Shown: positions 7,779 through 14,578 of the stretch, piece by piece | Layout of the letters: each line of letters opens with the position of its first letter | Numbering within the stretch: position 1 is the first letter of the stretch | DNA from: JBGSWE01 sp049292975 | GTDB taxonomy: Bacteria; Patescibacteriota; Saccharimonadia; Saccharimonadales; JACDBH01 | Assembly: GCA_049292975.1 (NCBI GenBank) | Contig: JBATRZ010000054.1 | Location: 1 to 28,015, forward strand | Length of the DNA: 28,015 nt | Direction: 5' to 3' | The notes under the pieces: model-generated | Told to the model about the DNA's origin: nothing | The model's database searches: none | Seen by the model: the letters and a program-made list of their open reading frames with translations, nothing else | Translations under genes and position numbers: made by a program

Positions 7779-8855
7779 ATGGACAACCTCAAAAAACGCG
7801 CTGAGGCATTACACCTAGCCGTGCAGCAAGCAACCGGCAAAGCCGGCTTGGATGATCTGGTTGCTGAGGCTGCAACGCTGAGGGAACAAATGAGTCATGC
7901 TGATTTTTGGAACGACCCGGCCAAAGCGGCGGCTGTTTCTAAAAAGCAGGCGGACCTAGACGCGCGCATACAGCCATGGATGGATTTACAAACGGAAACA
8001 AAAGAAATCCTGGAGCTCATCGGGCTTGGCGATAGCGGGCTGTCGGGTGATATCGGGACCCAGCTAAGCAAAGCCGAATCTGATTTTGATAGTCTCAAAA
8101 AAGAGCTGCGATATAACGGACCGTACGATAGCCATGATGCTATCCTTAGTATCTACGCCGGGGCAGGCGGCACCGATGCCCAGGATTGGGCCGGCCTGCT
8201 GCTGCGTATGTATGTGCGCTGGGCAGAAAAGAACGGTATCAAATACGTGACCGTACAGGAATCGCCCGGCGAGGAAGCCGGTATCAAGACCGTTACGCTT
8301 GAGCTTAAAGGCCCTTTGCTGTACGGCAAGCTGAAGGGCGAGCAGGGTGTGCACCGCCTGGTGCGCCTCAGCCCCTTTAATGCCGGCAATCTCCGCCAGA
8401 CCAGCTTTGCCAAGGTTGATGTGCTGCCCAAGATTGACCAGCCCGGCGAAGTGGAAATTGACGACAAAGACCTAAAAATAGATGTCTACCGGGCTGGCGG
8501 CCACGGCGGGCAAAGCGTTAATACTACCGATTCGGCAGTACGCGTTACGCACCTGCCAACCGGCCTACATGTCGCAATCCAAAACGAGCGTTCCCAGTTA
8601 CAGAACAAAGAAACAGCCATGACCATCCTGCGCTCGCGTCTGGCGGCTTTGCAGTTGGAACAGCATGCCAAAAATGTATCAGAGCTGAAGGGCCCGAACG
8701 AACAGGCGGCCTGGGGCAACCAGATCCGTAACTACGTGCTGCATCCGTATAAGCTGGTCAAGGATCTGCGCTCTGGTGTTGAGACCAGCGATACCGAAGC
8801 GGTGCTGGATGGCGGTATAGACCTGTTTATCGGCAGTTTCGACCCCCAAGCATAA
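7779..8855 (+). CDS. prfB: Peptide chain release factor 2
   Basis: RF2 ends translation at UGA and UAA. The stop-codon reading tripeptide is S-P-F (198-200, in L-V-R-L-S-P-F-N), which is RF2-specific (RF1 has P-x-T). The peptidyl-tRNA hydrolysis motif is G-G-Q at 243-245. The 358-aa frame is continuous: the in-frame UGA and +1 programmed frameshift that autoregulate prfB in many bacteria are absent. AAGGAA at 7765-7770 lies 8 nt before ATG, inside the end of the M16 gene. Its presence agrees with UGA being a real stop in this genome and argues against Gracilibacteria- or Absconditabacteria-type recoding. Confidence 0.97.
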   Translation: MDNLKKRAEALHLAVQQATGKAGLDDLVAEAATLREQMSHADFWNDPAKAAAVSKKQADLDARIQPWMDLQTETKEILELIGLGDSGLSGDIGTQLSKAESDFDSLKKELRYNGPYDSHDAILSIYAGAGGTDAQDWAGLLLRMYVRWAEKNGIKYVTVQESPGEEAGIKTVTLELKGPLLYGKLKGEQGVHRLVRLSPFNAGNLRQTSFAKVDVLPKIDQPGEVEIDDKDLKIDVYRAGGHGGQSVNTTDSAVRVTHLPTGLHVAIQNERSQLQNKETAMTILRSRLAALQLEQHAKNVSELKGPNEQAAWGNQIRNYVLHPYKLVKDLRSGVETSDTEAVLDGGIDLFIGSFDPQA

Positions 8856-8861
8856 ATACTA

Positions 8862-8867
8862 TATAAT
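8862..8867 (+). promoter_or_regulatory. -10 box of the surface protein gene, leaderless start
   Basis: A perfect TATAAT lies 8 nt before ATG 8876, so the transcript would start at or within a nucleotide or two of the start codon. No Shine-Dalgarno is present. No clear -35 box is seen. Confidence 0.6.
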
Positions 8868-8875
8868 TAGTCCTA

Positions 8876-9763
8876 ATGAAAAAATACGGTGGGTATATTA
8901 TTGTGCTGGGCGCGATTGCAGGAGGTCTAGTATTCGTCTCGCTGCCGGCATATGTAAATGCAGCGGCGTGCCAGGATAGCGGCAATCATGGGGCGGTGCG
9001 GCTGCTATTACCAGAAGTGCCTGCCAGCGGCCAATACCAGTTGTGGATACGCATGCAAAGCCCTAGCAACACGGCCAAAGTCCAGGCTGAATTGAACGGT
9101 ACGGAGTGTTTCGAAGTAGGCAACAGCCTGCTGCAGCCAAATACCTGGACATGGGTTCCTTATTATACGAATAACCAAAACCAGACCATCAACATCCATG
9201 CAGCCAGAGGCAATATTATTAAGATAATCGGTACCCAAGCATCGGTAAAGGTAGACAAAGTCCTGCTGACGGATCCGTCATGCACCCCGCAGGATCAGGG
9301 CGGCAACTGCAGCGGCAGCGGGACCGTACTGCTGGGGCAGGATAGTATCGTGCCGGTAGCCCCGGCCGGTAGCGGGCCGGTAGCGGGTAAGGCAATCATC
9401 AGCCAGACTCCGTTTACCCAAGGTTCAAATCTCACCGGCTTGAGCTACAGTGCCGGCGGCAGGACATTGCAGTCGTTTGTAGCCGCTGAGCCGTTCGATA
9501 CGACTTTGCTGGAGAACGGTGAACACACCGTGCTAATCAAGACGACGCTGCAAGACGGTACAATCATCCAGGAGTCGGCTATTATCAATATCGGGAATGA
9601 CGAGACAGTTCTTTCGCCGTTGCGCCGTTGGATCCGCTTGCAGGAGAAATCATTGGTGGTAATCGCCCTGGCGATGACCAGTGCAGCTCTGCTGGCCGTA
9701 CTTATTTCCATTAGCCGCCGGCTATACCTCAAGCGGCGTGAGCGACATTTCCACGGCTTCTAA
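8876..9763 (+). CDS. Secreted, membrane-anchored surface protein with a beta-rich domain
   Basis: I do not recognise a named family. The 295-aa protein has a signal peptide (basic M-K-K, a hydrophobic stretch, then A-Y-V-N-A-A at about residues 26-31). Next comes a beta-rich region to about residue 140 with Y-Q-L-W-I-R-M, an A-E-L-N-G turn and K-V-D-K-V-L-L-T, reminiscent of galactose-binding-like carbohydrate-binding modules. A Gly/Pro/Ser-rich linker, a second beta domain (about 175-240), one transmembrane helix at about 259-279 and a short Arg/Lys-rich inner tail follow. Four cysteines (C32, C98-equivalent region and two near 143-150) may form disulfides. It is therefore probably exported by Sec and anchored facing outward. 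It stands between prfB and ftsE with its own -10 box. A role in surface binding is only inference. Confidence 0.6.
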   Translation: MKKYGGYIIVLGAIAGGLVFVSLPAYVNAAACQDSGNHGAVRLLLPEVPASGQYQLWIRMQSPSNTAKVQAELNGTECFEVGNSLLQPNTWTWVPYYTNNQNQTINIHAARGNIIKIIGTQASVKVDKVLLTDPSCTPQDQGGNCSGSGTVLLGQDSIVPVAPAGSGPVAGKAIISQTPFTQGSNLTGLSYSAGGRTLQSFVAAEPFDTTLLENGEHTVLIKTTLQDGTIIQESAIINIGNDETVLSPLRRWIRLQEKSLVVIALAMTSAALLAVLISISRRLYLKRRERHFHGF

Positions 9764-9789
9764 TCTGACAATTGCACCCTATCAGCCTG

Positions 9790-9823
9790 CAGCCCGGCAC
9801 AGCCGGCCATGCCGCTGACAGTT
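9790..9823 (+). terminator. Possible weak terminator hairpin
   Basis: CAGC-CC-GGCA pairs with TGCCGCTG around a 10-nt loop and is followed by ACAGTTTT. The stem carries a 2-nt bulge and the T tract is short, so this is a weak call for the end of the surface protein transcript. Confidence 0.3.
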
Positions 9824-9921
9824 TTGGCGCCAGAAGCAATTTTTCCTCGCAAATGCTCCTTCAACGTATTCCAATACGCCTCAGTCCGCTTTGCGATGAA
9901 GAAATTGCTCCTGGCATCCAA
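9824..9921 (-). repeat. Dispersed palindromic intergenic element, copy B (inverted)
   Basis: The centre is CGTATT-CC-AATACG (9865-9878). Read on the minus strand it starts TTGGATGC, passes GCGGACTGAGG before the core and TTGAAGGAG after it, and ends GCGCCAA, matching the order of words in copy A. The arms also pair with each other: GCAATTTTTCC and GAAGAAATTGC with TCGCAAA and TTTGCGA, giving an imperfect stem of roughly 25 bp. It occupies the gap before the ftsE promoter. Confidence 0.75.
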
Positions 9922-9968
9922 ATGCAAATGCCAGATGCGCTAGTATGAGAGACAGAGCGTAAGCGATT

Positions 9969-9977
9969 TGCTACAAT
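9969..9977 (+). promoter_or_regulatory. Extended -10 promoter of ftsEX, leaderless GTG start
   Basis: TG-C-TACAAT ends 6 nt before the GTG start at 9984. GAGACA at 9949-9954 is a 4/6 match to a -35 box with a 17-bp spacer. Transcription is expected at about 9984, on the start codon itself. Confidence 0.6.
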
Positions 9978-9983
9978 GTCTAG

Positions 9984-10667
9984 GTGATTCTATTAGATAG
10001 GGTAAGCAAGACCTACAACCGCAAAGGTGCTACCGCATTGGAGCGGATCTCTTTGCATATCGAGCCTAAAGAGTTCGTTATTATCGTCGGCAGTTCCGGT
10101 GCGGGTAAATCAACCCTACTCAAGCTGCTCACCCGGGAAGAAAAGCCTACGACCGGCAAAATAATTGTTGGCGGTATCGATTACGAGCGCCTAAGCGACC
10201 GCGATGTGCCGAAATTACGGCGCAAGATAGGCGTTGTTTTCCAGGATTTCAAACTTCTGCCCAATAAGAACGTATTCGAAAACGTGGCTTTCGCCCTGGA
10301 AATCATCGGTATCAGCAGCAAGGAAATCAAGCATACCGTCCCGCGCGTCCTGGATATTGTCGGATTAAAAGGCAAGGAAAAGAACATGCCGCAGGAACTT
10401 TCCGGAGGCGAGCGCCAGCGTGTCGCAATTGCCCGCGCTATCGTGCGCCAGCCCAAGATTCTGATTGCCGACGAGCCCACCGGCAACCTCGATCCCAAAC
10501 ACGCCTGGGATGTCATCCGCGTACTCGAGAAGATAAATAAGTACGGCACCACCGTCCTGCTGACTACGCACAACCAGGATATTGTAAACAAGCTGAAGCG
10601 CCGTGTCATAACCATAGCCGATGGCAAGGTTGCCTCCGATCACGCCTCTGGAGAATATAAGCTATGA
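9984..10667 (+). CDS. ftsE: Cell division ATP-binding protein FtsE
   Basis: FtsE is the cytoplasmic ATPase of the FtsEX complex, which signals through FtsX to switch on cell-wall hydrolases at the division site. Walker A is G-S-S-G-A-G-K-S-T (36-44), the Q-loop glutamine is Q87, the ABC signature is L-S-G-G-E-R-Q (139-145), and Walker B is I-L-I-A-D-E-P-T (159-166). The length of 227 aa is typical. The GTG start has no Shine-Dalgarno; it follows directly after an extended -10 box, so a leaderless mRNA is likely. The stop TGA overlaps the ftsX start as ATGA, so translation of the pair is coupled. Confidence 0.95.
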   Translation: MILLDRVSKTYNRKGATALERISLHIEPKEFVIIVGSSGAGKSTLLKLLTREEKPTTGKIIVGGIDYERLSDRDVPKLRRKIGVVFQDFKLLPNKNVFENVAFALEIIGISSKEIKHTVPRVLDIVGLKGKEKNMPQELSGGERQRVAIARAIVRQPKILIADEPTGNLDPKHAWDVIRVLEKINKYGTTVLLTTHNQDIVNKLKRRVITIADGKVASDHASGEYKL

Positions 10668-11611
10668 AATCCCGCCGTCTAGTCATGTCTGGCCGCATAC
10701 TTAAAGGCGGGGCGATCAACTTTGTGCGCAATGCCTGGCTCAGTGTTGCCGCTATGGCCGTTATGGTCGTGACACTTAGCATCGTCCTGTTCTCGTTTAT
10801 TGCCAACGCCACCCTGACCCACACCATCCAGGACATCCGCGACCGTATTGATGTATCGGTTTATTTAAAAGACGATATAACGCCAGAGCAAAGAGATAAT
10901 TTGGTTGCGGAATTGAAGAACAAGCAGAATGTGCGCGAGGTTACATACATTAGCAAAGAAGAAGCCCTCAAAAGTTTCCTGGAAGCGAATAATGACAATA
11001 TTGACCTGCAGCTGGCTATTTCCCAAGCAGACAACAAGATTCCAGCCTCTTTAAAAATCAAGTTGCATAACCCTGACATCATTGATGAACTAAAGCAGTT
11101 TCTTGAGAAACGGGAAGTAAAAGACCTGCAGTCGGATGAAACTTCATACTCGGGTGACCGTAAAGAAGCCATTGATAAAATTACAAAGGCCACCACCTTC
11201 ATACGGCAAGTCGGCATAGTCAGCGTGATTATCTTTGCAGCAATTTCAGTGTTAATTATCTTTAATACTATCCAGATGGCTATATTTAACCGGCGCGACG
11301 AATTAAGCATTATGCGCCTGCTTGGAGCCAGCCGCTGGTATATCCGCGGGCCGTTCCTGGTAGAGAGCCTGCTTATCGGCATATTCGCCGCCCTAATATC
11401 AGTAGCGCTGTGCAAATCCATCTTTATCGTGGCTTCGGGCACGTTGGGTGCCAGCAGCTTCGGGCTGCTTGATGTTGCATACTCCAGCAGTTATTTTGCT
11501 GACAACTTCTGGTTAATACTAGGCATACAGCTGGTACTGGGCTTATTCATAGGCGTAGTTTCTTCCTTTGTCGCTACCCAGCGCTACCTCAGTCTCAAAC
11601 GCACCAAGTAA
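10664..11611 (+). CDS. ftsX: Cell division protein FtsX
   Basis: FtsX is the membrane subunit of FtsEX. It has a cytoplasmic N terminus, TM1 at about 24-47, an extracellular loop of about 130 residues (with the family features D-V-S-V-Y-L-K-D and Y-I-S-K-E-E-A), then TM2 at about 183-205, TM3 at about 232-255 and TM4 at about 282-304. The conserved R-R-D-E-L-S-I-M-R-L-L-G-A-S segment between TM2 and TM3 is clear. The large outer loop is the part that contacts hydrolases such as PcsB or, through adaptors, others. The gene for a PcsB-like protein follows about 200 bp downstream, which supports direct pairing. Length 315 aa, standard. Confidence 0.95.
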   Translation: MKSRRLVMSGRILKGGAINFVRNAWLSVAAMAVMVVTLSIVLFSFIANATLTHTIQDIRDRIDVSVYLKDDITPEQRDNLVAELKNKQNVREVTYISKEEALKSFLEANNDNIDLQLAISQADNKIPASLKIKLHNPDIIDELKQFLEKREVKDLQSDETSYSGDRKEAIDKITKATTFIRQVGIVSVIIFAAISVLIIFNTIQMAIFNRRDELSIMRLLGASRWYIRGPFLVESLLIGIFAALISVALCKSIFIVASGTLGASSFGLLDVAYSSSYFADNFWLILGIQLVLGLFIGVVSSFVATQRYLSLKRTK

Positions 11612-11615
11612 TCGC

Positions 11616-11729
11616 TGTCCGCCTGGCAGGCTTCTTAGGCGCAAGCCTGCCCTCCGGTGCTCATCGTCTGCAGAATACGCTTCCGCTCCGCTGCCCGGCC
11701 TTCATCCCGGATCGCACTCAGGCAGGACA
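11616..11729. repeat. Palindromic intergenic region, probable degenerate copy C
   Basis: A perfect 9-bp hairpin, GGCAGGCTT (11625-11633) with AAGCCTGCC (11643-11651), is followed by GGTGCTC and a core CGTCTGCAGAATACG (11665-11679) that resembles the repeat core with substitutions. Outer ends TGTCC and GGACA also pair. It separates ftsX from the PcsB-like gene. There is no T tract, so it may or may not end the ftsEX message. Confidence 0.45.
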
Positions 11730-11749
11730 CCAATTAAACCATAAGAATA

Positions 11750-11778
11750 TTGAATTTTTTAGCTGTTTATGCTAGAAT
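11750..11778 (+). promoter_or_regulatory. Promoter of the PcsB-like hydrolase gene
   Basis: TTGAAT (11750-11755) and TAGAAT (11773-11778) with a 17-bp spacer, plus an upstream TG for an extended -10. Transcription is expected near 11785. The in-frame ATG at 11769 lies within this promoter, so the true start must be downstream. Confidence 0.75.
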
Positions 11779-11810
11779 CAGGGTACAAACAAACGATCAA
11801 AAACAAAAAC

Positions 11811-12977
11811 ATGAAACAGTCTTATCAACGCGTTATGGCCAAGAGAATACTACTTCTTATTACTGCAATCATGTTAAGTGCCGGCTCGTTCGCCGGCGTG
11901 AGCTATGTGCATGCCCAGACGCTGCAGGAGCAGATTAATGATCTGCAGGGTCAGAACAACCAGGTCAAATCACAGGTCCAGGCGCTTAAGATAGAAGCTG
12001 CCAGTTATCAGGACGCCATTAACCAGCTGCAAGCATTAATCAATCAATACCAGGCCGAAATCAATACCCGCCAGGCCGAGAGCGTCCGTATCCAAGCCGA
12101 AATCGTCGCGGCCGAAGCCGAACTCGCAAAACAGAAGGATCTGCTGGGGCAGAACATAAAGGCGATGTACCTGGAAGGGGATATCAGTACCATCGAGATG
12201 CTTGCAACCAGCAAAAATCTAAGCGACTATTTTGATAAGCAGCATTACCGCGAGGTAGCTAGTAATAACCTGAAGCTGACGCTTGATAAGATCACGGCTT
12301 TACGTGCCGAACTGCAGACCAAAAAAGAAGAAGTCGAGCGCATTATCAAACAACAGGAAGAGCTTAGGGCTGCTACCGCCGTACAAAAGGCCGAGCAGAA
12401 CCGTCTGCTTGGCTTCAATAAGTCCCAGCAGGCCGAATTTAACGCGCAGATGAAGGACAACCAGAGCAAGATCAATGAGCTCAAGCGCCAGCAGGCTATC
12501 GAGAACGCCCGGCTTTTCGGCGGTACCGGCGGAAGCTTGGGCGGCGGCGGTTACCCCTGGGGCCTGGCGCCTTGCATACACACTGGCCAAGTAGAGGGTT
12601 ACTGTTATAACTATGACTGGGGTGTAGGCGGTAATCCGTGGAACTGGCAGACCGGCGGTTATGGCTACCGCAACTGTACCGACTGGGTCGCGTTCCGCGT
12701 GCGTATTGCCGGCGGCTACGTACCGGCAGGCCTGGGCAACGCCAAGACCTGGGATGACCGCGCACCTTCGTACGGCTACACTGTCAGCAGCACGCCGCGT
12801 GAAGGTGCTGCGGCTGTCAGCAACAACGGTTACTACGGCCATGTCATGTATGTCGAGGCCGTCAATTCAGACGGCTCTATCGTGGTGAGCGACTACAACC
12901 GTGCCGGTACCGGCAAGTATGATATGAATGAACTCTCGGCTGCTACGGCCTCTAATCTTCGTTACGTATACTTTTAA
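11811..12977 (+). CDS. Secreted coiled-coil CHAP-domain peptidoglycan hydrolase (PcsB/CwlO-like)
   Basis: The 388-aa protein has a signal peptide (residues 1-35, cleavage likely after V-H-A), a long coiled coil at about 36-235 rich in Gln, Glu and Ala, a Gly-rich hinge G-G-T-G-G-S-L-G-G-G-G (237-247) and a C-terminal CHAP domain. Catalytic residues are C289 (R-N-C-T-D-W-V) and H344 (Y-G-H-V-M-Y-V-E-A-V), with E349 or a nearby polar residue completing the triad. The segment I-E-M-L-A-T-S-K-N-L-S-D-Y-F (128-141) is typical of the PcsB/CwlO coiled-coil domain that docks onto FtsX. Such enzymes cut peptidoglycan amide bonds during cell separation and are kept inactive until FtsEX hydrolyses ATP. 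The start ATG 11811 is chosen because the upstream ATG is inside the promoter. Its neighbours ftsEX and a Ctp protease support the role. Confidence 0.87.
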   Translation: MKQSYQRVMAKRILLLITAIMLSAGSFAGVSYVHAQTLQEQINDLQGQNNQVKSQVQALKIEAASYQDAINQLQALINQYQAEINTRQAESVRIQAEIVAAEAELAKQKDLLGQNIKAMYLEGDISTIEMLATSKNLSDYFDKQHYREVASNNLKLTLDKITALRAELQTKKEEVERIIKQQEELRAATAVQKAEQNRLLGFNKSQQAEFNAQMKDNQSKINELKRQQAIENARLFGGTGGSLGGGGYPWGLAPCIHTGQVEGYCYNYDWGVGGNPWNWQTGGYGYRNCTDWVAFRVRIAGGYVPAGLGNAKTWDDRAPSYGYTVSSTPREGAAAVSNNGYYGHVMYVEAVNSDGSIVVSDYNRAGTGKYDMNELSAATASNLRYVYF

Positions 12978-13001
12978 CATAATCGAGACACCCATGCGCG
13001 G

Positions 13002-13211
13002 CCCTTTTAGCCTGATAATCAGGTAAAAGGGAACCTCCGGCCTGGGTTTCTCATCGTGCCGGGAAATGTGCTCCATTTCTCGGACTGCTCTTCCCGAAAA
13101 TTCGGAAGCAAACGAAACCGAAGTGAATTCGGATTTCGTTTACGCTGAAGATTAGGAAAGGCCGTGGAAGCCGCTGAAGCGGCGCTGTTTTACTCAGGTA
13201 AAACACAGCGC
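13002..13211. repeat. Intergenic region made almost wholly of nested hairpins
   Basis: The gap 12978-13257 holds no credible gene. It contains a row of imperfect palindromes: CCCTTTTA-CCTGA / TCAGG-TAAAAGGG (13002-13031); CCGGGAAATG / CATTTCTCGG (about 13063-13087); CTTCCCGAA / TTCGGAAG (about 13090-13108); AAACGAAACCGAA / TTCGGATTTCGTTT (13110-13141); GCCGC-TGAA-GCGGC (13170-13183); and GCGCTGTTTTAC / GTAAAACACAGCGC (13182-13211). Most have one bulge of 1-2 nt. The first and last share the word TCAGGTAAAA, and the outer parts (CCTCCGGCC, and GGCCGTGGAAG) also pair loosely, so the whole may be one large palindrome. It could be a repeat element or a structured RNA. Confidence 0.65.
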
Positions 13212-13216
13212 GGTCG

Positions 13217-13225
13217 TGATACAAT
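13217..13225 (+). promoter_or_regulatory. Extended -10 promoter of the S41 protease gene
   Basis: TG-A-TACAAT directly follows the last hairpin of the upstream palindromic region. Transcription should start near 13232, leaving a leader of about 26 nt that contains the Shine-Dalgarno GAGAGGG (13241-13247). Confidence 0.55.
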
Positions 13226-13257
13226 AAGCACAAGCTAAACGAGAGGGTTATTAAGGC

Positions 13258-14493
13258 GTGGAACCAAACCAGCAAGTGCCTGAGGTGCATCAGGCACCCC
13301 ATAAAAAAACCAAGAAGAAAAACAGTATCCTAAAGACGGCAGGCATCATTGTCTTTACCGGTGCCGTCTTTGCTGCCGGCTGGCTGACCGGCAACGGCAA
13401 CATCCAGGTTAGCAGCTACAAAGCAGTCAGCAGCAACAGCGGCCTGGCCGAGAAACTAGATTACTCCACCATCGATACCATCTACAGCAGTCTGCGTGAT
13501 AATTTTGATGGCGAACTGAGCGAAAAGAAGCTGCTAGAAGGCCTCAAGAGCGGCCTGGCCAAAGCTACGGGCGACCCATACACCGAGTATTTTAACGCCG
13601 AAGCGGCCGAAGACTTCCAGGCCGGAATAGACGGCACTTTCGAGGGCATTGGTGCCCAGCTGGGCAAGGATACCGACAACAATATTATCATTGTATCGCC
13701 AATTGCGGGTTATCCGGCCGATAAGGCCGGCCTGCGCCCCAAGGACATTATCGCCGAAATAGACGGCGAGACCGCCTATGACCTAACTATATCTGAGGCT
13801 GTTGATAAAATCCGCGGCGAAAAAGGCACCAGCGTCAAGCTGACAGTTATCCGCAATAGCAAGCCAGAGGAATTTACCATCACCCGTGAAACAATCGATA
13901 TACCAAGTGTCAAAACCGAGATTCGCGGGCAGACAGGTATCATGACCATTAGCCGTTTTGGTGATGATACGGTAAACCTGGCCAAGCAAGCCGCCGAAGA
14001 ATTCAAGGCCGCAAAAGTCAGTGGCATCATATTGGACCTGCGCAGCAATCCCGGCGGCTACCTGGACGGCGCCGTAGACATATCCAGCCTTTGGCTAAGC
14101 AAGGGTACAACCGTGCTAACTGAGCGCCGTGACAACGTGGTGATAGACACATTCATGGCCAACGGCAGCGCGCCGCTGAAGGGCATAAAAACCGTCGTAC
14201 TGATAGACGAAGGTTCCGCCAGCGCCTCAGAGATTACCGCCGGCGCACTTAAAGACAACAACGCCGCCACCCTGATAGGCCAGAAGTCATTCGGCAAGGG
14301 TTCGGTACAGCAGCCCATCAATCTCAAGGACGGCGGTTTGCTAAAGGTAACCATCGCCCGCTGGTTTACGCCTGGCGGTAAAAACATCGACAAGGAAGGC
14401 CTCGAACCAGACCAAAAGGTAGAACTCACCCCGGATGATATTACCAGCGGCCGCGACCCCCAGTTAGATGCCGCGCTAAGCGCATTAAAATAA
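13258..14493 (+). CDS. C-terminal processing peptidase, S41A family (CtpA/CtpB-like)
   Basis: The 411-aa protein has a basic cytoplasmic N-terminus (H-K-K-T-K-K-K-N), one membrane helix at about 26-45, a PDZ domain at about 125-200 (G-I-G-A-Q-L with the Y-P-A-D-K-A-G-L-R-P-K-D-I-I core) and the S41 catalytic core. The Ser-Lys-Gln site is S322 (in E-G-S-A-S-A-S-E), K347 (F-G-K-G) and Q351; the 25- and 4-residue spacings equal those known for Bacillus CtpB. These proteases act outside the membrane, trimming C termini of secreted proteins and, in some bacteria, controlling peptidoglycan hydrolases through proteolysis. Position after ftsEX and the CHAP hydrolase suggests a link to wall turnover. 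GTG start with SD GAGAGGG, 10 nt upstream. Confidence 0.92.
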   Translation: MEPNQQVPEVHQAPHKKTKKKNSILKTAGIIVFTGAVFAAGWLTGNGNIQVSSYKAVSSNSGLAEKLDYSTIDTIYSSLRDNFDGELSEKKLLEGLKSGLAKATGDPYTEYFNAEAAEDFQAGIDGTFEGIGAQLGKDTDNNIIIVSPIAGYPADKAGLRPKDIIAEIDGETAYDLTISEAVDKIRGEKGTSVKLTVIRNSKPEEFTITRETIDIPSVKTEIRGQTGIMTISRFGDDTVNLAKQAAEEFKAAKVSGIILDLRSNPGGYLDGAVDISSLWLSKGTTVLTERRDNVVIDTFMANGSAPLKGIKTVVLIDEGSASASEITAGALKDNNAATLIGQKSFGKGSVQQPINLKDGGLLKVTIARWFTPGGKNIDKEGLEPDQKVELTPDDITSGRDPQLDAALSALK

Positions 14494-14578
14494 AATACAA
14501 CAAACAAACGTTTCCATCATGCTAACGCTGTGATAGCATAATATCCATAGTTAATAACAGAGGGGACTGAGGTGCGGC

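Noticed and set aside
9425..9433. GTTCAAATC, resembling a tRNA T-loop
   Set aside because: It lies inside the surface protein gene and no acceptor, D or anticodon stems can be built around it. No tRNA gene was found in the window.
11769..11810. Upstream ATG extending the CHAP hydrolase by 14 residues
   Set aside because: The codon lies within the -10 region (TAGAAT at 11773-11778) of a good promoter, so it would not be transcribed. The downstream ATG 11811 also gives a cleaner signal peptide.
12300..12842. 180-codon minus-strand ORF opposite the CHAP hydrolase
   Set aside because: Shadow of a gene with clear coiled-coil and CHAP domains; no promoter, ribosome site or recognisable motif.
13002..13211. 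Known housekeeping RNA (RNase P, SRP RNA, tmRNA or 6S)
   Set aside because: None of the signature words of these RNAs (for example the SRP GGTCAGG...GGAAGG loop or the tmRNA tRNA-like ends) is present.
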